From Planctomycetota bacterium (GTDB taxonomy: Bacteria > Planctomycetota > SZUA-567 > H5-PLA8), in NCBI GenBank assembly GCA_027493525.1, contig JAOSKN010000002.1, positions 2,141,326-2,205,325 of the forward strand: a stretch of 64,000 bases of DNA, read 5' to 3'. Below, in pieces: positions 56,515 through 64,000 of this stretch. The stretch's first letter is position 1; every line of letters starts with the position of its first letter. The notes beneath the pieces are model-generated. The model was not told the DNA's origin and made no database searches. It saw only the letters and a list, made by a program, of their open reading frames with translations. A program made the translations under genes and the position numbers.

Positions 56515-57141
56515 ATGGTTCTCCGCCGATCCGCGAGCGGATTCACGCTCTTCGAACTGCTCGTCGCCGTCGCGATCGTCGTGCTGCTGGCGGGGGTGCT
56601 CCTTCCCGCGCTGCGGCGGTTCCAGATCGAAGGGCACACCGTCGCCAGCCAGACGATGCTGGGTAACTTCAAGAAGGGCTTGGTCGCATACCGCGCGCAG
56701 GAGCGCGGCACGTACCCGATCCGGCCCGAGGGCAGCGGCGACGTCTGGTCGGGCGCCCCGGGTTATTATCAGGTCGAGGCGGCGCCCCTGGGCAGCCCTT
56801 CGGCCGGCCGGGAGCGTAATCGCGATTTGGTCAAGGCGCTGATGGAGACCGGCCACTTCTCCGCGGGTTCGGCCCATTGGCGTAGCGGGAAACTGGTCGA
56901 CGACTTCGGAAACCCCGTCATCGTCCGGTTCCTGGTTCTCCCGCCGCCGGCCGCCCATCCCGACGGAGAACTGCGCGAGATCGTCCTGATTTACACCTAC
57001 GGCCCCAACGGGATCAACGAGACGGATGTGACGCCGGAGTACGCGAACCGCGGCGCCCCGGATTACGACCTGGACGAATTTCGCCGGGTCCGCGACGCCA
57101 GCGACTACGGCGACGATATCGTGCAATGGGTGAATCCTTAG
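56515..57141 (+). CDS. GspG/H-like prepilin-type protein
   Basis: SASG|FTLFELLVAVAIVVLLAGVLLPALRRFQIEG. Confidence 0.88.
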   Translation: MVLRRSASGFTLFELLVAVAIVVLLAGVLLPALRRFQIEGHTVASQTMLGNFKKGLVAYRAQERGTYPIRPEGSGDVWSGAPGYYQVEAAPLGSPSAGRERNRDLVKALMETGHFSAGSAHWRSGKLVDDFGNPVIVRFLVLPPPAAHPDGELREIVLIYTYGPNGINETDVTPEYANRGAPDYDLDEFRRVRDASDYGDDIVQWVNP

Positions 57142-57267
57142 CGGTCCAGCGTCCGAATTGGACCGTGACAGCCTCAGGGACGCGGGTATCCTGGTGGAAC
57201 CTCGGTAACGCCGCTTGGCTACCCTTTCGGTGGGCGGGCTTGCCGGATGAACTCAAGGAGAGCGGAC

Positions 57268-57652
57268 ATGAACAGGTCTTATTGGGCGATGGCCTCCCTG
57301 CTGCTGGCGTTCTGCTTCGTTTCGTGCGTGCAGGCGGCGGACGAAGGCGAATGGACCGGCGCGCTGGGCTGCGCGCACTGCAACTACTCGGAGGCGACGA
57401 ACGCCAAGGGCTGCGCGGCGGCCTTCAAGGTCGGCGAAAAAGTCTATCTGCTCAAGGTGGCCGACGGCGCCGACGAAGAGACCAAGAAGAAGGTGGCGAA
57501 GTTCAAGAAGCTGGCCGGGCAGGGCGACGTGACCGTCAAGGGCACGCTCTCCAAGGCCGACGATGGCAAGGAGTGGGTGGTCGTCTCGGAAATCAAGGCG
57601 GCCAAGGCCGAAGGGGGAGAAGAAGGAAGAAGGCGGCGGCGACGGAATGTAG
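57268..57652 (+). CDS. Small secreted CxxC protein (DUF6370-like); probable frameshift at G5 57613-57617
   Basis: MNRSYWAMASLLLAFCFVSCVQAADEGEWTGALGCAHCNYSEATNAKGCAAAFKVGEKVYLLKV. The ORF track frame reads on to 57678 through RRRRRRNVV; with one G fewer it ends ...EGEKKEEGGGDGM* at 57652. Confidence 0.65.
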
Positions 57653-57676
57653 TCTTTCCACTGCGGCTGAAAAAAT

Positions 57677-57707
57677 AAAAGCCCGGAGCGCAGGCTCCGG
57701 GCTTTTT
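57677..57707. terminator. Strong bidirectional rho-independent terminator
   Basis: AAAAGCCCGGAGC-gcag-GCTCCGGGCTTTTTT between convergent genes. Confidence 0.92.
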
Positions 57708-57731
57708 TGTGCCCTGACAGAAGGGCGGGCG

Positions 57732-59038
57732 TCAGGCCATGAGGCCCTTGACCGGCTTCCCTTCGTTGACGAGGCGAATGGGGCGGCCGTCCTCGGTGTA
57801 GTTCTCCTTCGTGTAATCGACGCCGATCAGCTCCATCATCGTCGCGTGCAGGTCGCCGGGCCCCACCGGGTCGTCCTTGACGGCGGAGCCTGATGCGTCG
57901 CTGGAGCCGTGGACGTAGCCGGCCTTGATCCCGCCGCCGGCGATGAGTCCGGACCAGACGCGCGGGTAGTGGTCGCGCCCGTTCCGCGCGTTGATCTTCG
58001 GCGTGCGCCCGAATTCGCCCGTGCAGACGACCATGGTCCGCTTCAGCAGGCCGCGGGCGTTAAGGTCCTCGATGAGCGTGCCCAGGGCGGGGTCGAGGGT
58101 GTTGGAGTTCCGCTCGATGGCCTCGAAGGCCTCGTTGTGGTTGTCCCAGCCCCCAGCGTGACTTCGACGAAGCGCACGCCGGCCTCGATGAGGCGGCGGG
58201 CCATCAGCAGCGACTTGCCGAAATTGTTCTCGCCGTAGCCGATCTGATAGATCTTGTCTTCCTTGGAGATGTCGAAGGCTTCGCGGGACTTGCTGGCCAT
58301 CATCCGCACGGCGTCGCGGTAGTAGCTGCCGTAGTCGGCGACGACCTCGTCGCGCATCTCCGCGGAGAAGGATGCGTCCACGTACTCCAGCAGCCCGACG
58401 CGGCGCATGAAGCGGGACTGGTCCACGCCCTGGGTCAGGGCGATGTTGCGCAGCGGGTTGTTCGGGTCGCCGACGTAGAAGGGGGCGAACTGCGTGCCCA
58501 GGAAGCCCGCGCCGTAGGCCCGGTTGCCGATGGAGATGAAGGACGGGATCTCCTCGTTGCGTCGGGTCTTCTGCTGCACCACGACCGAGCCGACGCTGGG
58601 GTGCTTGATGGTGCCCAGGGGCTTGTAGCCGGTGTGCATCTCGTAGGTGGCGCGCTCGTGGCTGCCTTCCTTGCTGGTGAGGGAGCGAATGAGCGAGGCG
58701 TGCTTCATGTTCCGCCCGATCACCGGCAGGTGCTCGCTGATCTGGATCCCATCGGCGCTGGTATTGAGCGGCTTGAAGGGGCCGCCGGTGGCTTGGCCGG
58801 GTTTCGGGTCGAAGGTGTCGATGTGGCTGGGCCCGCCGGCGAGCCAGACCAGGATCACCGCGTCGCACTTGGCGTTGTCGGCGCCGTCGGCGAGGACGGT
58901 GGCGCGCATCAGGTCAAGCACGCTCAGGCCCATGAAACTGAAGACGCCGGTGCGGATGAAGTTCCGGCGGCTCACGCCGCAGACGCCGTCGCAGTCCTGG
59001 CCGCCGTGTTCGCGGCCCGTGGGAAGGTGCTTGCGCAT
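57732..59038 (-). pseudogene. DUF1501 domain protein (second copy); frame broken at C5 58150-58154
   Basis: SRRNFIRTGVFSFMGLSVLDLMRAT...VRFVEVTLG breaks; GGWDNHNEAFEAIERNSNTLDPALGTLIEDL... continues one frame over. Confidence 0.88.
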
Positions 59039-59091
59039 GATGGACTCCCATGTTCGGGCGGAAGGCGCCGCCCGGCGTTCAAGGCCCAGGC

Positions 59092-61140
59092 TTACTTGAC
59101 GAAGACGAACTCCCGAGAGTTCAGTAAGGCCCACATCAGGTCTTCCAGCAACTGCGGCGGAGGCGGATTGCCCTTCACGATCTTGGACAGCCCGGCCATT
59201 TCGTCCTTGGTCGGCATCCGCGAGAGCGCGGCAAGGAAAAGTTCCTCGACGCACTTCGCCGCGGGGAGCTTCTGGTCGAGCAGTTCCTTGGCGAGGTGCC
59301 CGGCGCTGGCCAGGACGCGGTTATTGACCGAGGCGCCGTTGAGCATCTCCAGCGCCTGAGTGATGCTGCCGTCTTCGTCGCGCTGCACGGTCATTTGTTC
59401 GCGGTCGGGCTGATTGAAGACCTCTAGGAACGAGCCGGCGCGCGCCGGCGTCTCGACTTCGACGGCCCAGACGGGTTCGTTGTCCCGGCGCTCGCGCCGC
59501 CCGGCCTGGCCCGGGCGCCCGCCGAGACCCGGAGCCGTGAGTTCCTCCCGCGGCATGCCGAGGCGGCGCAGCGCTTCTTTCTCGCCCGTGGCGACGAGCA
59601 GCGAGTCGTAGATCTGCTCGGCCGTCATCCGGCGCAGCTTGGCGTGGCTGTAGTAGGTCGTATCGTCCTTGTTCTTCTCGGTGGGCTTGGTGCTGCGCTG
59701 GTAGGCGCTGGAGTTCACGATCAGGCGGATCACGTGCTTGTTGTCGAATTTGGCGCGGACCAGTTCGTCGGTGAGCCACTCGAGCAGTTCGGGGTGGCTG
59801 GGCGGGTTCTTGGGCCGGAAGTCGTCGGTGGGATGGACCAGCCCGCGGCCCATCAATTGCCCCCAGATCCGGTTCGCTTGGACCTGCGCGAACTGGCGGC
59901 TCGAGGTGACGAACTTGGCCAGCGCCGCGCGGCGCGACATGTTGGCGGGGACGCCGGCCTCGGGCTCCCAGGCGAAGGACGGCTTGACCAGCTCGCCGCC
60001 CTGCTTGCGGCTGTCCACGCCATCGCCTTCGGTGGGCATGCGGTAATCGCCATTGGGCCGCTCGACCACCTTGCGGATCGTGAAGCGCTGCAGGATCTGG
60101 CGCAGGCGGTCGGCCTTCTCGCGGCCCAGCTTCTCCTCCACGTCCTTGTTCATCTGGCGCAGGAGGCTCTGCGGCGCGCCCTTGCGGCGCGGCTTGGGCT
60201 GGGCGTCGCCGCCCCTCATCATCATGCCGCCGCCTTCCTCGCCTTCGCTCTCCTTCTCTTCCTTCAGGTTCACGATGGCCTGGTCGATGAGCGGGTCGAT
60301 GATCGCGCGGTACTCGGCGGGGATCCCGCGCGCGTCCTTCATCCCGGCCAGGGTTGCGTTCTCGTCCACGAAAGTCACCGTGCGCGGGGAGAGGAACGCC
60401 ATCAGTCCGTGGAAGTCTTCCTGCTCCCAGCGGTCGAAGGGGTGGTCGTGGCACTGCGCGCACTGCATCCGTGTGCCCATGAAGGCCACCGAAACCATGT
60501 TGATGGTCTCGACCCGGTTGTTTTCGTCGCGCAGGAAGAAGTTAACCGCACCGTTCTGGTCGGGCCGGCCCGAGGCGGTAATCAGCTCGGTCACGAACTG
60601 GTCGTAGGGCATGTTGTCGCGCAGCGCCTGCCGGATCCAGTCGCGGAAGCTGCCGGCGATGGAGCCTTCCTGGTTGTCGCGGCGGCTGTGCTCGCGCAAC
60701 AGGTCGCCCCAGACGATCGTCCAGTGGTCGGCGTAGCGCTCGTCGGCCAGGAGCTGGTCCACCAGGCGCTCCCGCTTGGCCGGACTCTTATCCTGCAGAA
60801 AGGCGCGAACGGCGGTGCGCCCCGGGATCACGCCGGCGATGTCCAGGTAAGCGCGGCGAATGAACTCCTCGTCCGTACACAGCCCAGACGGCTCCAGCTT
60901 CTCTTCCTGCATTCGCGCCAGCACGAAGCGGTCGACCGGATTCTTGATCGTAAAGCTGGGAAGCCCCGCCACATCGGGAATCTGGTACTTGGGCTCGTCG
61001 CCGGCCTTTACTTCCAGACCCCCATCGGGTTCCGTGGAAAACGCCAGCAGCGCAAGCGCCAGGAAGAGCGCTCCGAGGACGGGACCGGCGAGAACCCTCC
61101 AGGCGCGCGAGTGAGGGGCCTCAGGTCGTACCTGCTTCAT
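59092..61140 (-). CDS. DUF1549/DUF1553 domain-containing secreted protein (second copy)
   Basis: FMGTRMQCAQCHDHPFDRWEQEDFHGLMAFLSPRT, GRGLVHPTDDFRPKNPPSHPELLEWLTDELV, LLNSREFVFVK. Confidence 0.92.
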   Translation of the reverse strand: MKQVRPEAPHSRAWRVLAGPVLGALFLALALLAFSTEPDGGLEVKAGDEPKYQIPDVAGLPSFTIKNPVDRFVLARMQEEKLEPSGLCTDEEFIRRAYLDIAGVIPGRTAVRAFLQDKSPAKRERLVDQLLADERYADHWTIVWGDLLREHSRRDNQEGSIAGSFRDWIRQALRDNMPYDQFVTELITASGRPDQNGAVNFFLRDENNRVETINMVSVAFMGTRMQCAQCHDHPFDRWEQEDFHGLMAFLSPRTVTFVDENATLAGMKDARGIPAEYRAIIDPLIDQAIVNLKEEKESEGEEGGGMMMRGGDAQPKPRRKGAPQSLLRQMNKDVEEKLGREKADRLRQILQRFTIRKVVERPNGDYRMPTEGDGVDSRKQGGELVKPSFAWEPEAGVPANMSRRAALAKFVTSSRQFAQVQANRIWGQLMGRGLVHPTDDFRPKNPPSHPELLEWLTDELVRAKFDNKHVIRLIVNSSAYQRSTKPTEKNKDDTTYYSHAKLRRMTAEQIYDSLLVATGEKEALRRLGMPREELTAPGLGGRPGQAGRRERRDNEPVWAVEVETPARAGSFLEVFNQPDREQMTVQRDEDGSITQALEMLNGASVNNRVLASAGHLAKELLDQKLPAAKCVEELFLAALSRMPTKDEMAGLSKIVKGNPPPPQLLEDLMWALLNSREFVFVK

Positions 61141-61446
61141 GCTTGCCACTCCATGGGGATTGGAGGAATTCCACACACAATAAGGCCTATACTTAACCTT
61201 TGGACGTAAGTTTGTGGAGCTTTCCTGCAACCTGCATCCCCCACAAACCTGCGATTCTTAGCCACCGCACCTCGTGTGCCAGCCTGTGGTTATCCCGTCC
61301 GTGAGGCTCACGGACCCTAATGGGCAAAAATCCCCCTCTCAAGACAGCACTCTCCCTAATACGAATACCACAAGCGAAGGGTTGGAGTCACAAGGTGCGT
61401 CAAACACGGACTTTATCGATAACTTATTGATAAAACAATGGTTGCA

Positions 61447-64000
61447 TCAAAGCAGGCCGCTGGCCAGGCCAACCAGGGCAATGCCGCGCTCCTGGTCGCC
61501 TTGAACCTGGGAAAGCAGGTTCTCCGCCAGATCGGGCACGCCAGCCTCTCCTAGGGCCTGGGCGAGCTTCTCGATACATTCTTCGCGGTCCATCGGGCTG
61601 ACGATCCTGCGCAAGGTGTTCAGAGCCCGAACCAGGCAGTCGTGAATCTGGTGGGTGGTGGTGGCGGCGACCTCTCCATTTCCGACTTGGCGGGCGATGA
61701 GCCGGGTCAGGGAGAGTTCGGCCAGATCCAAGAGCCTCTCGGTGGGCTCTTCGATGCCATCGATGAGGCGGGCGGCCATGCTCAGGAAAGGCTCGGCCAG
61801 GTCGCGAGCCTCCAGTTGCAGGAGCGATTCGGCGCATTTGAGCAACACCGCGATGCGCGTGGCATTGCTCTGGATCTCGCGCGTGGACTCCAAGGCTTCG
61901 CGGGCGAAGGTGTTGGCGCGGACGGTTTCCCCGCCGCGCTTCCACGCGGCGGCGAGGGCGGCCTGGACGGGGGCGCGGGCCTCGGGGCTGCCGACGTCGC
62001 GCATCAGTTTGGCCGCGCGCTCGGCGTCGCCGCGGTTGAGATGCCCGATGGCCGCGGCGCTGAGGGCCTTCGCCTTGGCCAGGCGCATGCCGATTTGTTC
62101 GGCGAGAGATTCGGCGTCAAGGCAGCGGCCCATCCGGGCGAGGACCTCGGCGACGGAGGCCAGGGTTTGGCTGCGGATCCAGGGATCCTCGATGGCGCCG
62201 GTGGTCTTGATGGCCTCGTCGGCGAGTCCGGCCTCGGCCTGGATCTCGGCGACGGTGGCCAGGTTGCCGCTGGGCGTCTGCCCCTGCTTGAAGTCGGAGG
62301 CTTTGCTCGAACGGCGGCTGCGTCCGATGCGGGTGGTCGTGAGTTCAGCGTTCTTGAGGACCTGCTTCATCACCTCCGGGCTGCGCAGGGATTCCTGGAA
62401 CCCGGCGCGCGCACGGTCGAGAAGCGGGACGGCCGAATCCACGTCGCCGTAGGACACGAGGGCTCGGGCGATCTCGACGAGGGCGCGGAGCTTGGAGAGG
62501 CCTTCGAGAGAGTCTTCGGCGAGCCGGATCGTACGTTCCAGGTTGGGGCGCATGCCTTCGCGCAGCCCGGCCTGGATCGCGGCCTGGGCGGCCTGGGCCA
62601 GGCCGATGATGCGCGCCTCGCGGTCGCGGATCTGCTCCTGCAACAGGTCGATGACGACGGTCATGTCGCCCAGGCGCGCGTAGGCGAGGGTCATGCGTCG
62701 GATCAGGTGCCGGCGGGTGGCGCCGTCGGGGAAGGCCTCCAGGCGCGAGCGCGCGCCTTTGAGCCAGGCCTCCACGAGCCGGCGAGGCAGCCGCGCGCGC
62801 GCCTGCTGGATGCGCGGGTCGCCGGGGCGCATCGCGGAGGCGCCGCTGAGCGCGGCCTCGGCGCGGGACCAGTCCCCGGCCGCGGCGAAATTGCGGATCG
62901 TACCCAGGAAGCGGTCGAACTCGACCTCGCGCTTGAGCGATTCGACCTGGGAGTTGACCGTCTCCGCGTCGTCGGCATAGGGGAGCGCCTCTTTCCACTT
63001 CTGGATGGCGTCTACCCAGCGCCCCTGCTCTTCCATCATTTCCGCGGCGCGGGAGAGCTCCAGGAAGCGCTCGCGCTTGAGGCTGGCCGGATCGGGGCTC
63101 CGTTGAACCTGCTGCGGCTGCCGGAAGGCAAAGGGCTCCGGCGGCGCCAGCTTGTCGGCCGAGGGGCGTTCGTAAAGCGCGGTGATGGTGCGCTGGATCG
63201 CACCGGGCTCGGCGAACGGGTCCTCGTCGGGCTCGGGCGCGTCGTTGGCCAGGGTTTCGGTGAGCGCCGCGGGGGCCGCGCGCACGGGACGGGCGGGGGT
63301 CGGCGGGGCCTGGGCACGGATGCGCGAGAGGGCTTCCGAGAGTTCCAGGGGACTCTGCGGGCGGTCGCCGGGCTGCTTGGCCAGGCACCAGAGGACGACG
63401 TGCTCCAGGTCCGGCAGCTCCGCCAGGCCCGGGCGCAAGGTGCTCGGCAGCGGCGGGTGGGCGTGCAGGTGCTGGTAGAGCCAGCCTTCGAGCGTCTCGG
63501 ATTCGAAGGGCAGGCGTCCGGTGACCATCTCGAAGAGCACCACGCCCAGCGCGTAGATGTCCGCGCGCGGATCGACCTCCGCACCCGAGACCTGTTCGGG
63601 ACTCATGTAGGCCGGCGTGCCGACGAGGATGCTGGCGGTATCGACGGTGATGGTCTTGAGGTCGGTGGCGCCGCCGATGATCTTGGCCAGTCCCAGGTCG
63701 AGGATTTTGATCTGCTCGCGTCCCCGGTGGTCCACGTGGACGATGAGGTTGCTGGGCTTCAGGTCGCGGTGAACGACGCCGCGGGCGTGGGCTTCGGTCA
63801 GGCCGTCGCAGACCTTCTCGACGAGCCGGCAGGTGCGGGCGATGTCGAGGCCGTTGGGATAATCGCGGACGATCTGCCGGAGGTCCTGGCCATCGATGTA
63901 CTCCATGACCAGATACGGGCGGCCCTGGTTCGTAAGCGCGGCGTTGAGCACCTGCGCGACGTTGGGATGGTTGATGGTCGCCTGGGCGCGGGCCTCGCGG
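61447..64000 (-). CDS. Serine/threonine protein kinase with helical-repeat C-terminus (5' end beyond window)
   Basis: REARAQATINHPNVAQV...YLVMEYIDGQDLRQIV, HRDLKPSNLIV, GTPAYMSPEQVSG; long alpha-helical region after the kinase domain; frame open to the window edge. Confidence 0.93.
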   Translation of the reverse strand, partial: REARAQATINHPNVAQVLNAALTNQGRPYLVMEYIDGQDLRQIVRDYPNGLDIARTCRLVEKVCDGLTEAHARGVVHRDLKPSNLIVHVDHRGREQIKILDLGLAKIIGGATDLKTITVDTASILVGTPAYMSPEQVSGAEVDPRADIYALGVVLFEMVTGRLPFESETLEGWLYQHLHAHPPLPSTLRPGLAELPDLEHVVLWCLAKQPGDRPQSPLELSEALSRIRAQAPPTPARPVRAAPAALTETLANDAPEPDEDPFAEPGAIQRTITALYERPSADKLAPPEPFAFRQPQQVQRSPDPASLKRERFLELSRAAEMMEEQGRWVDAIQKWKEALPYADDAETVNSQVESLKREVEFDRFLGTIRNFAAAGDWSRAEAALSGASAMRPGDPRIQQARARLPRRLVEAWLKGARSRLEAFPDGATRRHLIRRMTLAYARLGDMTVVIDLLQEQIRDREARIIGLAQAAQAAIQAGLREGMRPNLERTIRLAEDSLEGLSKLRALVEIARALVSYGDVDSAVPLLDRARAGFQESLRSPEVMKQVLKNAELTTTRIGRSRRSSKASDFKQGQTPSGNLATVAEIQAEAGLADEAIKTTGAIEDPWIRSQTLASVAEVLARMGRCLDAESLAEQIGMRLAKAKALSAAAIGHLNRGDAERAAKLMRDVGSPEARAPVQAALAAAWKRGGETVRANTFAREALESTREIQSNATRIAVLLKCAESLLQLEARDLAEPFLSMAARLIDGIEEPTERLLDLAELSLTRLIARQVGNGEVAATTTHQIHDCLVRALNTLRRIVSPMDREECIEKLAQALGEAGVPDLAENLLSQVQGDQERGIALVGLASGLL

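Overview
High-GC bacterial chromosomal window, probably Planctomycetota. The assignment rests on two DUF1549/DUF1553 + DUF1501 gene pairs, several Ser/Thr kinases and a pseudopilin gene cluster; it is inferred from gene content, not from a marker gene. Housekeeping genes recognised: lgt, nrdR, nadB, add, hemW, and one tRNA with anticodon CAT. The main accessory locus (43.9-57.1 kb) has eight consecutive genes with prepilin-type N-termini. These include two tandem paralogues with long Ser/Thr/Asn stalks and a ~1,928-aa GspK/PilX-like protein; no ATPase, platform protein, peptidase or secretin lies in the cluster. Other notable signals are: (1) a family of intergenic period-7 direct repeats using at least ten different heptamers, plus a companion ACGGAG/GCAGAG octamer 'word' that often abuts stop codons; (2) two copies of a perfect 18-bp palindrome TTGCTCCACGTGGAGCAA that resembles bacterial parS; (3) a tRNA whose CCA end is 4 nt from the ATG of a large kinase gene; (4) an nrdR-linked ATP-cone/NrdD-like protein that seems to lack catalytic motifs; (5) five single-nucleotide homopolymer frameshifts, which may be assembly errors or real. 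Everything was read by eye from the sequence and ORF track; no database search was run.
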